64,000 nt of DNA from NCBI GenBank assembly GCA_023974075.1, contig CM043800.1, positions 4,347,319-4,411,318 on the forward strand. Reading direction: 5' to 3'. The translations under genes and the position numbers were made by a program. Origin of the DNA: Chaenocephalus aceratus. Its lineage: Eukaryota > Chordata > Actinopteri > Perciformes > Channichthyidae. Under the pieces are notes generated by a model, which was given only the letters and a program-made list of their open reading frames with translations, had not been told where the DNA came from and did not search any database. Of this stretch, positions 12,114 through 23,508 are shown piece after piece. Position 1 is the stretch's first letter. Every line of letters starts with the position of its first letter.

Positions 12114-13459
12114 TAATGCTGCCATACATACATGCATATTGAGAAGGAAAGATTGTTGCACCCACTCTCATACATATTGTATTCTCCACACAAGCTATTA
12201 TCAGTAGATAATTATTTCAATCTAAGCGCAATGAAGCTTGGTGAATATGAAATTGTAAATACATGTACACAATAAAAAAATTAAAATAGCAGGGGTGTCT
12301 GTTTTTATCTAACTTGTGCAAAACATGCCTCGTATTTCACATTCGTATTGTCTCTGTCTTCACCATCTCTCTTTTAATGGCCACATATTATTTACCTCTC
12401 CTCAAATACACAGACTTTTCGGCATTTCCAAGCTTTGCATTCTATCTATACCTCTGTATTTTTGACCATGTCAGAACAAAGGCAGTCATTTGAGGGTGCA
12501 GCACTTGACAAGGGGTGGGAGAGATGGCTTGTGTGTGCAGCTTACAGGTCGTGATGTGGATCTCAGCCCGCAGTAATGGCTCCAGGCCATTACCTCTCCC
12601 TGTCATTTGCAATGACATGTGCTTTTGAAAAAGGAAAATGGTGCTGCCCACATAACTTATACAGTAAACCCACCACTCCTGCAGCCTGCCTGGGGCTTAA
12701 TGCCATGCCATTTCCCCACCCACTCTATCATCATCAGTGCAGCCTTGTATGTCCATTCCAGAGCCCGATGTATTCATTATAATGACACAACACAGTATTT
12801 CAAAAACAATTACTGTAATTTAAATGGTCCTGCAATTTCTTGTCACTTATTAATGTAGCCTTGTTGTGTCAATTCTTTCAAAAAAAGAGATTTATCATTT
12901 TCTCAGCTCAGTTGGATCTGTTAAACATTTCACCATTGTATGAATTAACTATTTAAAGCAGATGTTGTCGTATTGCATATTAAACATTTGTCACCGTGAC
13001 TGAAATGTCAAACAAAATGGTGCCATTCATGTCCATAATAGAATATAAAGGCAGATGTAATCACAAGCTGCCAAAACATAACCAGCCAGAAATGTCAGGA
13101 ATAGAAAATAATTTAGTTACATTGTATATGTGAAAAAAAGAAAGCACAGATAATTCATTTTACCAAAATGGTTTCTCATAGCTATTGTTTTTTAAATAAT
13201 ATGTATACCTGTCTAATCTGTCCAGACTTGTGACCACTTGCAATACATTTTCAGGGGGGTTTTGCAGTGCTTTCTCAACTAACCGTTTTTTCTTTCTTTT
13301 GGGCTGTTATGAACGTTGACCCAATCTACTCTTGTGCGGAACAAAGAACCGCTTACATACTCTGAAAGCAATCAGTCCAACCAAAGGATTTCTGATGGTT
13401 ATTATGTGATTTTAGCATGAATTAAATGGCACATCTAACCATTGGTTGTGAACTGTCAA
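12114..13459. other. Non-coding stretch, nothing recognised
   Basis: AT-rich unique-looking sequence. The part 12440-12790 is less AT-rich and could be conserved non-coding sequence, but that cannot be judged from one genome. No exon is supported. Confidence 0.4.
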
Positions 13460-14680
13460 AGCATCTTACAATGTAATGTAATGTCAGTACACACCATGAA
13501 CATATACACTCACAACAGCAAGAAATATACAGGTACTTCCTTTGTTTTGTTTGTGTTTAACGTCCAAGGTGCATTTGAAACAGGTGGGTTTTCAGTCTAC
13601 GACTAAGGTATGTCGACTTTCTGCTGTCCTATCAATGATGAGCTTGTTCAACCATTTCGGAGCCAGGATAGCAAACAGGTGTGTTTTTGTTGAGCGCACC
13701 TGGGTCCCACTATCAATGAAGGACAAGCACGCTGATAACATGATTCAGGGGCTGCTGATAACCAGTGAAGGGACCAGAGAAGAGGTGCCGTGTGGGAGAA
13801 CTCTGAGAGGTTGAAGACCAGTCGGGCTGCTGCATTCAGGACGAGCTGTGGAGGTCGTAGAGAACTTGCAGGTCGACCAGCCAGGAAGGAGTTCCAGTAG
13901 TGAAGATGTGAGATGACAAGACCTGCATCGCCTTCTGAGTGAGTGGGACGTATCCCCCTGAGGTGGCTGGGAGTGTATCTTCAGGAGCGGTTTATCGCAA
14001 TTATGCTGGCAGTGAAGGATAGTTGGTCGTCCAGTGTCACAACCAGATTCCATGCAGTCCCTGCAAGACTGAATCAGGGAGCGGTTCTGAAATTGATAGT
14101 AAGGTCTGGCCGGGACTCCTTTATTTGGTCTTGTTTAAATTAAGCTGCAAGTGGTGTGCATACATCCACTGTGAAATTGTTGCTAGACAAGCAGAAATGC
14201 TATGATCACTTGAGTTTCAGATGCGGGAAAGACAGAATCAGTTTGAGTGTCATCTTCGTAGCTTTGGTAGGAAAACCCATGAGAACAAATGAGCTGAGTT
14301 AATTGGTGTTCATCAAAAAGAGGAGGGTACCCGGAACAGACCTCTGAGGGAGCCTGTATATGAGTTGAAAAGAGTCTAACACAGACCCTTTCCAAGTTAC
14401 CTAGAAGCCGCGTTCTTTTTTTTCTCCCTTGAAGTAGGATTTGAGCAGGGAGAGTGCTGAGCCGGAGACTCCCAGATCTTGGAGAGTCTGGTGGAGGATC
14501 TGGTGGTGGAGAGGGAGGCAGTTTCAGCAGTGTGGAGTTCCTCAGTGACCGCGAGGAGGGCCGTCTCAGCTGAGCGGCCGGCTTTGAAACCAGACTGCTG
14601 CGGATCAAGAAGGTTGTTCTGAAGAAATGGAAGAAGACGGTTGAATAAAGAAGTGCGTTGGATCCTAAGAAGAATCATAG
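13460..14680 (-). pseudogene. L2-clade LINE fragment (RT to C-terminus), decayed
   Basis: The minus strand starts with LQNNLLDPQQSGFKAGRS and ALLAVTEELH, the opening of the L2 reverse transcriptase. It runs in shifting frames through the palm-thumb region to a C-terminal piece matching the better copy at 16483-16770. The 3' end has TGTAATGTAATG repeats typical of L2 tails. Many stops and frameshifts show this is older than the neighbouring L2 at 16283-19515. Confidence 0.8.
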
Positions 14681-14699
14681 TTATTTAAAAAAAGAAACG

Positions 14700-15010
14700 G
14701 AGTCAACGTCGGCCTATACCTCAAACCAGAGCCCAGTTTGCTCTTTTTGGTTAACTGGCAGGCTCTGTTGTGATTGGTCAACTGCTTAGGGATGTCTCGT
14801 CCTTAGTATATCACATATAGTGTGTTGGAGCAATAGCTAATAGTGCAAGTGTTAAATAGCGATGTCATTATGTTAAAGAGGTAAACAAAGGAGTCTAATG
14901 GGGGCGTTTTCCGATGGGGGGGATTTCAGCCTTTGCAGACCATTTACATGCACATAAACCTATAGCACATTTCAGGGAAGGGAAAACACCCAAACTTAAT
15001 CCATGTGTTA
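14700..15010. repeat. Dispersed repeat family R1, copy 1
   Basis: Contains CTCTGTTGTGATTGGTCAAC and GTGTTGGAGCAATAG; closely related text recurs at 36100-36490, and the far end of the family recurs at 34130-34255. The end near 14930-15000 (CATTTACATGCACATAAACC) is the conserved terminal part. Family class not determined. Confidence 0.65.
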
Positions 15011-15299
15011 TGGGGAAGAGGAGACCTCTGTGGATAGTTTTATTTTTTTCCCTATGCTGTTTATGTATGCGGTCTGCTTTGTGATTAGTGCTGAGTGTTG
15101 AATACCGGCACTCCAGATATGGGAGCAAAGGCTATCAATGATCATGTGACATTTTAGAATAGCAGTGTTCATAAAATAATAGGTGAAACACTGGTAGAAT
15201 CTTAAAAATTAATAGGCAACATGTTTGATAATTGTCTTTCTTTTTGTAAAACAATTCATAGTTCTCAATTCTCAAATTGAAAGATGTGCTGCTTTTCCT

Positions 15300-15490
15300 T
15301 GTAAGTAATTCTGGAGTGTTTCTGCATTAGGTCCTTTTCCTTTTAATGCATTGAGTCACCTTTCCTAACTATACCATAATCCTTCTACTTAAGAAACACT
15401 CTCAATGCAGGACTTTTACTTGGAGTATTTTTACAGTGTAGTATTAGTACTGTTATCAGGTATATGGTCTGAATACTTCCTCCACCTCTG
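15300..15490 (+). mobile_element. hAT-type MITE right end (family H2)
   Basis: Recognised by AATGCAGGACTTTTACTTGG, a run of ACTT/AAGT motifs, and the terminus ACTTCCTCCACCTCTG. The same end, better preserved, is at 24837-24951. Confidence 0.65.
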
Positions 15491-15719
15491 CTACAATGTG
15501 TTAATTACAAGCAACCCTAAAGCCTGCTGAGATTGACGGGTCAATTAAAGTCAGGAAATCACCTCAGAGATATTTCAGTCTAAACCACAGTCAATGACAG
15601 GAAATCATTTATTCCATTTCATATTCAGAGTCAGTAAGGACTGACAAGAAATGTCTGGTAACTGCAGTCCAAAAGCAACACAGTAAATAATTATTACCTA
15701 AAAATGACTTGTGACTTAA

Positions 15720-15938
15720 AGAGTTAGTCCATTAGTTTATATTTTAGAGATGCATTTTGTTAAAAGTAGCTAAAGCTGTTAAATAATTGTAGTGGAACTA
15801 AATGTACATTATTTCCCTTTTGAATGTAGTGGAGTAGAACAAAATATAATAAAATACTCAAGTAAAGCACTACCTCAAAATTGTACTTAAGTATAGTACT
15901 TGAGTAAATGTACTTAGTTACTTATCACCTCTGGCTTT
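15720..15938 (-). mobile_element. hAT-type MITE left end (family H2), inverted
   Basis: Reads in reverse as the other end of family H2: GTAGTGGAGTAGAAC, TACTCAAGTAAAGCACTACC, then GTACTTAGTTACTTATCACC before CTCTG. A fragment of the same end lies at 50360-50440. Confidence 0.65.
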
Positions 15939-16482
15939 TGGAACCAGAATACACACTCATGTTCAGAAATAGGGATGCATACAGCAGCAAACCGATTATA
16001 TTTTTAATTTAAATAAAACCGTTGTCCCACTGTTGTTTTGCCTGTTTGACTCACATTACTTCTTCACCACTTGCCACCTTTTGGTTGTGCCAAATAACAC
16101 TGAAATATTTGGTGATATCAGCATAAATCTCAAAACCATTCTGAAAACAAAGTTCCTTTTCTAACTGATGATATTCTAACTCAAATGTTTTGTCATTATT
16201 ACTTTTTAATCTTTAAATTATCTATTGAAAATGTTTTGCTTTTAGTTATTTTCGGTAATGCAGTTCATTGGATTTTTTTGGTATTACATTACATTGCATT
16301 TAGCTGACGTTTTTATCCAAAGCGACTTACAATAAGTGCGTTCGACCAACAAGATACAAACTTGAAGAAAACAGAATCATATAAGTACATCAGGTTTCAT
16401 AGAGCTAACACATTTCAAGTGCTACTCAACTGGCTATAGATAAGCCAGTCCTTATTAGTATACAAGTGCTTTGTTAGTAATT

Positions 16483-18517
16483 CTATCGCTCGAAGTGGAG
16501 TCGAAAGAGATGAGTTTTCAGTCTGCGCCGGAAGGTGTGTAAGCTATCTGCTGTCCTGATGTCAATGGGGAGCTCATTCCACCATTTTGGAGCCAGGATA
16601 GCAAACCCATGTGTTTTTGCTGATGGGAACTTGGGTCCCCCTCGCAGTGCGGGTGCAGCGAGCCGTTTGGTTGATGCAGAGCGGAGTGCACGCGCTGGGG
16701 TGTACGGTTTAACCATGTCCTGGATGTAGGAAGGGCCAGATCCATTCGCAGCATGGTACGCAAGTACCATTGTCTTGAAGTGGATTCTAGCAGTTACCGG
16801 AAGCCAGTGGAGGGAGCGGAGGAGCGGAGTGGTGTGAGAGAATTTAGGAAGGTTGAAGACCAGACGAGCTGCAGAAATCGGATGGCACAGGTAGACCAGC
16901 CAGGAGGGAGTTGCCGTAGTCTAGGCGGGAGATGACAAGAGCCTGGGCCAGAACCTGCGTCGCTTTCTGGGTCAACTGGGGACGTATCCTCCTGATGTTG
17001 TAAAGCGTGTATCTGCAGCAGCGATGTTTGCAGTGAAGGACAGGTTGTTATCTAGGGTCACACCCAGAGTCCTTGCAGTCTGGGTCGGGGAAACAACAGA
17101 GGTGCCGATGTTGATTGTCAGGTCAAGAGTGGGACAATCTTTCCCCGGAAGAAAAAGCAGTTCAGTCTTGTCAAGGTTGAGCTTGAGGTGATGATCAGAC
17201 ATCCACTGAGAGATGTCAGCTAGACAAGCAGAGATGCGTGCGACGACCTGGGTCTCTGAGCGGGGAAAGGACAGAATTAATTGGGTGTCGTCAGCGTAGC
17301 AGTGGTATGAAGAACCATGCGGGCTAATGACAGATCTGAGCGAGTTTGTGTCCAGGGAGAAGAGGAGGGGACCAAGAACAGAGCCCTGAGGGACCCCTGT
17401 AGTTAATTGACAAGGGTCGGAACTCGGACCCTCTCCAAGTTACCCTGTAGGTACGGTCTTTGAGGTATGAGGTGAGGAGGGAAAGTGCAGAGCCTGAAAC
17501 TCCAAGTTCTTGGAGAGTGCGAAGGAGGATCTGATGGTTCACCATGTCGAATGCAGCAGACAGGTCCAAAAGGATGATGACAGAGGAGAGGGAGGCTGCT
17601 TTAGCAGTGTGCAGTTCCTCAGTGACAGCAAGGAGGGCAGTTTTCTGTTGAGTGACCTGCCTTGAAACCAGACTGGTGCGGATCCAGAAGGTTGTTCTGA
17701 TGGAGATAACAGGAGAGTTGTTTAAAGAGAGGAACAGGAACGGGAGGAGAGAGACAGGCCTGTAGTTTTATAACATCAGACGGGTTGAGAGTGGGTTTCT
17801 TTAGGAGAGGGTTTACTCTGCCTCCTTGAGACTGTTTGGAAAGTGACCAGAAGTTAGAGAAGTGTTTGATTAAATGGAAGAGAAACGGTAGAATATCAGG
17901 AGCGATAGTCTGAAGGAGGTTTGAAGGGATATGGTCCAGAGGGCAGGTGGTAGGGCGGGCAGAGGTAATGAGGGTAAGAACCTCACTTGGAGAGAGAAGG
18001 GAAAAGGAGGTTAGTGTGTGGGTGAAAGGAGGGTCTGGTGACCCAGCGGTGAGTCAGAAAAATAAGAGCGAATATCATCAACCTTTTTTCAAAGTGGTTA
18101 ACAAAGTCGCTTGACAGAAGGGAGGAGGGGGAAGGGCTTTGGGGGGGTCCAGGAGGGAGGAGAAGATGGAAAATAGTTTTTTGGGATTGGTATAGGAGGG
18201 ATTGGATCTTATCTTGAAAGAAAGTGCTTTTTGCCTGAGAGATTGAAGCAGAGAAAGAGGAGAGGAGAGCCTGATAGGTTAGGAGGTCGTCATGGTGTTT
18301 GGATTTCCACCATTTCTCGCTCTGCTGCCTGAAGGATGGTTCTATTAGCACACAGTGCATCATTTAGCCAGGGAGCAGGAGGGGACTGACGAGCCTGCCG
18401 AGATGTGAGAGGACAGAGGGAGTCCAGAGAGGATGAGAGAGTAGAGAGGAGAGTTTCTGCAGCAGAGTTTGGAGGCAGGAGTTGGAATGAGTCGGAGGAA
18501 GGGAGGGCTGAGAGCAC
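16483..18517 (-). pseudogene. L2 reverse transcriptase and C-terminal domain, frameshifted
   Basis: Several minus-strand frames together cover the polymerase. The region 18517-17983 is the linker. 17569-17324 has MDLSAAFDMVNHQILLRTLQ. The catalytic YADD lies at about 17310-17281 (CYADDTQ). 17202-16972 has [15 protein letters not shown], and 16770-16483 ends with the conserved APKWWNELP and LKTHLFRLHF motifs. The [10 protein letters not shown] motif is altered to a garbled form near 17390. The frame changes at least four times, so no product is expected. Confidence 0.85.
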
Positions 18518-18594
18518 CGATGAGGCAAAGGTAGAGGGGGAGAGGGAACGGAGGTTACGGCGGACAGGTGCAGGATTAGAAAGAGATTAGTTTG

Positions 18595-19350
18595 TTATGT
18601 TGGAAAGGGGTAGAGAGAATTAATGAAGAAGTGATCCGAGGTGTGGAGCGGGTTTACAGAGAGGTTAGAAGTAGAGCAGTTCCTTGAGAATATGAGATCA
18701 AGGACACTGCCAGCTTTATGAGTTGGTGGGGACGGAGACAGTGAGAAAGCAAAGGTGGTTAACAGAGATGTTAGTTCGTCTATCTTCCCTGTCTGGAGGT
18801 TGAAGTCTCCGAGAAGTACAGCAGGAGGGCCAGTTTCAGGGATGTGTGAGAGGAGATGGTCTAACTCCTCCAAGAAGTCCCCCAAGGCGCCTGGTGGACG
18901 GTAGAGAACAATAATGGTTAATTGTATAGGATGGGTTACTGTGACGGCATGGAATTCAAAGGTGGAAGGAGTGAAGTTAGGAAGCTTCAAGAGGGAAAAG
19001 CTCCATTTGGGAGAGAGCAGGAGACCAGTGCCATCTCCTCTGCCAGTGGGTCTGGGTGTATGGGAGAAGGAATATGCTGTGGAGAGAGCTGCTGGGGTGG
19101 ATGTGTTGAATGGAGTAATCCACGTCTCAGTGAGAGCAAGGAAATCCAGAGACTGCAGGGAGGCGTAGCCAGAGATGAAGTCAGCCTTAGGAACAGCTGA
19201 CTGGTTCCACAGGCCACCTGCAACTAGCTGTTGGATCTCAGTTGAGCATGTGGGATAGACGAGAGCAGGCCGGTTATATCGATTAGGAGATACACGGGGC
19301 CAGTGATAATTGCAAGAAGACACATAAATAGGAATGGAGAAAATACACAT
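18595..19350 (-). pseudogene. L2 apurinic/apyrimidinic-type endonuclease domain
   Basis: A 251-codon frame contains the endonuclease motifs in order: LDFLALTETWI (catalytic glutamate), GRGDGTGLLLS, IIVLYRPPGALGDFLEELD, PAVLLGDFNL (metal-binding aspartate/asparagine), GSVLDLIFSR and HTSDHFF (catalytic aspartate-histidine). This domain nicks target DNA to prime reverse transcription. The frame is lost just before the reverse transcriptase, so the enzyme is separated from its polymerase. The residues looked for in a working domain are present; the break is downstream. Confidence 0.85.
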
Positions 19351-19848
19351 GATTATAGCATGAGGGGCTAAACAACTAAAGAAAATAAAACACCAGCGAT
19401 ACTTAGCTCAATCAAAGTAGGATTTGCCCCCTCTTTGCCACCCTTGTGACTCCAGCAGGACTCCTTTGTCTTTGACTCCAACAGTCTTCGTCTGACGCTC
19501 CAGGAAAGTGTTACCTAAAATGCTTCATTACTTATCTCTGAAAGTAGATAAGTAATCAAAGGTTTAAAGGTGTCTAAAGGTGCATTACATGCATTGCATA
19601 CTGTTTAAACTGCTATTATTTGATATTTTGGGGGAAGTGCAACAAGCTGAACATATGAATGATAATAATGAGGGTGAACTTGAAAAGTAACACTAACATT
19701 TAATTAAAATAGGGTGTTTTGATGAAAGAAGGTGCAGTCAGCTGTCCCTGCATGTTTCTGTGTGATCAGCGCTCTGTGCTGCAGCGACTCGCTCCACTGA
19801 GCTCAGGACTGTTTGCTGATATCATGTTTTTTTCTCCAAGCCACTCAG

Positions 19849-19918
19849 GTCAGCCCTTCAGAACTGCAAGATGTGTTCCAGGAGACCTCCTCCAATATCT
19901 TCCAGATCAACGCCAATG
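19849..19918 (+). CDS. tsnare1: tsnare1 internal exon a (start of syntaxin-like Habc region)
   Basis: This 70-bp exon follows a CCACTCAG acceptor and ends at a GTAAAAAG donor. It reads VSPSELQDVFQETSSNIFQI and then NAN, which matches the beginning of the syntaxin-like part of TSNARE1 (the ELQ-MFQETS-NIF-IN motif known from that family). It ends in phase 1; the split valine is completed by the next exon. TSNARE1 is a membrane SNARE of the endosomal syntaxin group, thought to act in endosomal vesicle fusion. Upstream coding exons (in other vertebrates a Myb/SANT-like N-terminus) are not seen in this window. The exon follows an antisense L2 element closely. Confidence 0.85.
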
Positions 19919-19937
19919 GTAAAAAGACCACTTATTA

Positions 19938-19940
<3 letters not shown>

Positions 19941-19970
<30 letters not shown>
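19941..19970. repeat. (GT)n microsatellite
   Basis: Uninterrupted GT run 20 bases into the intron after tsnare1 exon a. Confidence 0.95.
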
Positions 19971-20403
19971 ATTGTGCTCCCATCCCAGCATAAATACTCT
20001 GAGACCTTTTGACCCGGAACATATTGGAGTTAGTCTTCGTCTGTGCAGTTTAACTCCTGTTGCAATTTGTTTTGACAAATTTGAACAGAGTAATGGTGCT
20101 ATTGTGCAGACCACAAAGACCACCTCTTACAAGTGGTACTGGACTGTCTCCAAGCCAACACTAGTGTGGTTCGATGGTAATGAGAAGATAAACTAACCCA
20201 ATTGGAGGAAGTAAACCAAAAGGCCACGTTCGGATCGCAACATGAAGTTTTCTTTGAAATAGTGAATTAATTACAATTTAAAAGGTTTAAAAAGACTACT
20301 TAGTAATAATAGAATGGAGGTGGAATTAGTTTTTTGGTAGCCTTAAGAAGACATTCCAATTATTCTATAACCTGTATAACTTGTGTTTGTATTGCTCTTA
20401 CAG

Positions 20404-20473
20404 TTGTCACACTGGAGAAGAATCTTCAATTACTGGGGACATCTAGAGATACAGAAGAGCTACGACTGAGTCT
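20404..20473 (+). CDS. tsnare1: tsnare1 internal exon b
   Basis: A 70-bp exon between a CTTACAG acceptor and a GTGAGT donor. With the base carried over from exon a it reads VVTLEKNLQLLGTSRDTEEL and then RLS, continuing the first helix of the syntaxin-type Habc bundle (the family pattern is L-x-LGT-x-DT-EL). It ends in phase 2 and its last leucine is completed by the exon at 46319, 25.8 kb downstream. Exons a and b are only 485 bp apart. Identity is supported by the unbroken frame across three junctions. Confidence 0.87.
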
Positions 20474-20486
20474 GTGAGTTTCACAC

Positions 20487-20487
20487 G

Positions 20488-20535
<48 letters not shown>

Positions 20536-20545
20536 CACGCACACA
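20487..20545. repeat. (CA)n microsatellite
   Basis: A CA run with a few G interruptions, starting 14 bases after the donor of tsnare1 exon b. Confidence 0.95.
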
Positions 20546-20657
20546 AACACAAGTAGTCGTATGTCTTGACAATTTAGACCACTACGCTTCAACATTTCAA
20601 ATACAAATATTATGATATATTTATTTATACTGAACTATATTTTCATAGATACACATA

Positions 20658-21712
20658 CACTCACCGGCCCCTTTATTAGGTACACCTTGCTAGTACCGGG
20701 TTGGACCCTCTTTTGCCTTCTGAACTGTCCTAATTGTTCGTGGCATAGGTGGTCGAAATATTCCTCCGAGATTTTGGTCCAAATTGGTGAATCTCTCGTT
20801 CCACCACATCCCAAAGGTGATCTATAGGATTTAGGTATGGTGATGGTTGAGGCCATTTGAGTACAGTGAACTCATCGTCATGTAGAAGAAACCAGTCGGA
20901 GATGATTTGAGCTTTGTGACATAGCGCTTTATCCGGCTGGAAGTCGCCATCAGAAGATGGGTCCACTGTGGTCATAAAGGGATGGACATGGTCAGCAACA
21001 ACACTCAGGTAGGCTGTGGCATTTAAACCATGCTCAATTGGTACTAAGGGGCCCAAAGTATGCCAATAGAATATTCCCCTACACCATTAACCACCACCAT
21101 CAGCCTGAACCGTTGATACAAGGGAGGATGGATCCATGCTCTCATGTTAATACACCAAATTCTGACCCTACTGTCCGAATGTCGCAGCAGAAAGCGAGAC
21201 TCATTAGACCAGGCAACGTTTTTCCAATCAGCTATTGTCGAATTTTGGTGAGCCCGTGCAAATTGTAGCCTCAGTTTCCTGTTCTTATCTGACAGGAGTG
21301 GGAGCCGATGTGGTCTTCTGCTGCTGTAGCCCATCTGCTTCAAGGTTCCACATGTTGTGTTCAGAGATGGTCTTCTGCATACCTCATTTTGGCCCAGAGA
21401 ACTGCCGCTCAATGGATATTTTCCCTTTTTCTGAGCATTCTCTGCAAACCCTAAAGATGGTTGTACGTCACAGTAGATCAGCAGTTTCTGAAATACTCAG
21501 ACCAGCCGTCTGGCACCAACAATCATGCTATGTTCAAAGTGACTTAAATCCCCTTTCTTCCTCGTTCTGATGCTCTGTTTGAACTTTACCAGGTCATCTT
21601 GACCATGTCTACATGCCTACATGCATTGAGTTGCTGCCATGTGATTGGCTGATAAGATATTAGCGTTAATGAGCAGTTGAACAGGTGTACCTAATAAAGT
21701 GGCCAATGAGTG
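20658..21712 (-). mobile_element. Tc1-like DNA transposon, inactive
   Basis: Terminal inverted repeats of about 30 bp (left CACTCACCGGCCCCTTTATT, right end complementary with three differences) lie inside TA target duplications (20656-20657 and 21713-21714). The 1055-bp element is shorter than typical autonomous Tc1 elements and encodes a transposase remnant on the minus strand. It sits in the large tsnare1 intron. Confidence 0.9.
20730..21412 (-). pseudogene. Tc1-like transposase remnant, catalytic triad altered
   Basis: Two overlapping minus frames (21412-21044 and 21056-20730) cover the DDE catalytic domain. The first catalytic region reads VAWSNESRFLLRHSD, where the family has Asp in place of the Asn. 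The second reads DKALCHKA and keeps its Asp. The third reads LNPIDHLWDVVEREI, where the usual Glu is Asp. The N-terminal helix-turn-helix DNA-binding part and the C-terminus are incomplete. With one catalytic residue lost, another changed and a frameshift, the protein should be inactive; the terminal repeats might still be recognised by a related enzyme. Confidence 0.85.
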
Positions 21713-21714
21713 TA

Positions 21715-22439
21715 GTTCATACAAGATATTTATCACTACTAAAATGATAAATCATTTAAAAAGGAGTAACTACCAAACAGAAGTTGTTCAGAAACTATCT
21801 TCAATGGATTACAATTCATTTCTTATTAAATAATGCCAAACGTTTAATGGTTTCGGGTCGTCAAATGTGATAAATTGCATCACATTTTTTACTTTGGATC
21901 AGTCATTTGAAGGACAATAGGGTGCAACGTGTACAATATCACCTAACAATATCAACAGAATCTGAAAGAGACTCAGTGCTGACCTTATCTCCAAGTATTC
22001 TGTTGCATGAATTATGATAGCGACTGAAATAAACATGCTAGCTGACTAACTCCAGCCCGTCCTGTATCACTGCTTTAACCTCCTGATGTGATTGAAGCGT
22101 CCAGTGTGTCCTCAGTCCAACATGAGAGAGCAAAAGCTGCTCGGAGGGTTTGTCAATACAGGGTCAGTGTTCTCTTTAATGGTTGGTTTATTGGTCTGAA
22201 CGGCTGATCGAACAGAATTACTTTTGTTATTGCTTTGCCCTCCCTGCTGTCTGGAGACTGGTCAGCTGTGAAGGTAGGAGGCGACGACCGACCTTCCATT
22301 AGCAGCTATGGCAACTCCAATTTGGCCAGCGCAGACCCCAGCTGTGGGGGTCTGCAGACCTGAGCGCACTGGTTGGGGGTCTCCAGGAGCTGCCCTGACT
22401 CTCCTGCTGGTTCATTGCAGTGGACAGCCTGTTGGCGGA
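21715..22439. other. Intron of tsnare1, little recognised
   Basis: Unique-looking AT-rich sequence up to about 22300. The part 22300-22440 is GC-richer and probably belongs to the LINE whose tail follows. Confidence 0.4.
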
Positions 22440-22506
22440 GGTGGGGAGTAACTTGGTTCAAAATAATTTCCCAAATTGGGATCAACAAAGTATTTATCTA
22501 TCTATC
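22440..22506 (+). mobile_element. LINE 3' tail
   Basis: TTTCCCAAATTGGGATCAAC then AAAGTATTTATCTATCTATC is a LINE 3' end with a short tandem tail instead of poly(A). Related tails occur at 50468-50516 and 53220-53281. Confidence 0.5.
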
Positions 22507-22517
22507 CACCTGGAGTA

Positions 22518-22686
22518 AATCCACCAGCTACCCTGCAGTATACAAAGTCATTCAAACTAGATGCATCTTTACCAGCTTTGAGAACACTTTGATAATCAAT
22601 CATTATAAAACATATCATATATCTTATTCTGAAATGGATCAATCTGCACAATGACTACTTTTACTTTTGGTACTTTAACTATATTT
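22518..22686 (+). mobile_element. hAT-type MITE family H2, internal part, split by an insertion
   Basis: Contains CAGCTACCCTGCAGTATACA and ACTACTTTTACTTTTGGTAC, internal text of the H2 family. It stops at 22686 and resumes at 24833, where the right end of the same family follows in register. Confidence 0.65.
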
Positions 22687-23020
22687 CAATCAGGAGAGAC
22701 GTGATGTATGAAATACATGTTTATACCGGGACGCCTGATATGAGGAATAGTGATTGACGGATTACTACAAGTGAATGAAATGATGTTTGGCGATTAGGCC
22801 CCGGTTTGCAGGATGATCCTTCAGGAGGGGAAAACCGCTCCGATGAACCCCCAAAAGAAGTGAAGTATAAAGTACTGAGATGTGAAGCATTTCCTCCCTT
22901 ACGGGCTGACTGCGGAGATCTGTGGATGGACGAGAGATTACCGCGGGAACATGATGAGAATGCCGGAATCACTGCCGGGCTTACGTGAATGCCAGCCATG
23001 GGTTAACGCCTGGCGTAGCG

Positions 23021-23481
23021 GGGTTAAACATGAGGCAGACCCACTGGCCGCAACCTGTACTTGCAGGGTTAAACATGAGGCAGACCCACTGGCCACAACC
23101 TGCACATGCAGGGTTAAACATGAGGCAGACCCACTGGCCACAACCTGCACACGCAGGGTTAAACATGAGGCAGACCCACTGGCCACAACCTGCACATGCA
23201 GGGTTAAACATGAGGCAGACCCACTGGTCACAACCTGCACACGCAGGGTTAAACATGAGGCAGACCCACTGGCCACAACCTGCACACGCAGGGTTAAACA
23301 TGAGGCAGACCCACTGGCCACAACCTGCACACGCAGGGTTAAACATGAGGCAGACCCACTGGCCACAACCTGCACATGCAGGGTTAAACATAACGCAGAC
23401 CCACTGGCCACAACCTGCACACGCAGGGTTAAACATAACGCAGACCCGGAGGTCACAATCTGATGTGCAGGGTTAAACATG
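23021..23481. repeat. 45-bp minisatellite, 10 copies
   Basis: Units start at 23021 and every 45 bp thereafter (23066, 23111 and so on); the last unit is 44 bp. Each carries GGGTTAAACATGAGGCAGAC and CACTGGCCACAACCTGC. Copies differ at only a few positions (GGCC/GGTC, CACG/CATG, GAGG/AACG), indicating recent expansion. Because 45 is 15 codons, open frames of 150-190 codons appear on both strands; I regard them as non-coding. Confidence 0.95.
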
Positions 23482-23508
23482 TACACTCCGACACGTATAC
23501 GTGCTGAC

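Larger units (their letters stand above)
16283..19515 (-). mobile_element. L2-clade LINE, nearly full length, inactive
   Basis: On the minus strand the element begins near 19515, encodes endonuclease (19350-18595) and reverse transcriptase pieces (18517-16483), and ends with the L2 signature terminus: TTATCCAAAGCGACTTACAA read in the plus direction at 16313-16332, just inside a TTACATTACATTGCATT tail at 16285. The coding region is broken by several frameshifts and stops. It lies immediately upstream of the first visible tsnare1 exon, in antisense orientation. Confidence 0.88.

Noticed and set aside
14183..14608. Pro/Ser-rich 141-codon minus-strand frame as a gene
   Set aside because: It is a frame of the decayed L2 reverse transcriptase region.
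23021..23481. CRISPR-like array
   Set aside because: Units are head-to-tail with no unique spacers, and the genome is eukaryotic; it is a minisatellite.
22882..23486. Long open frames of 151-193 codons on both strands
   Set aside because: They arise from the 45-bp minisatellite, whose period is a multiple of three; several frames are open at once and no domain is present.
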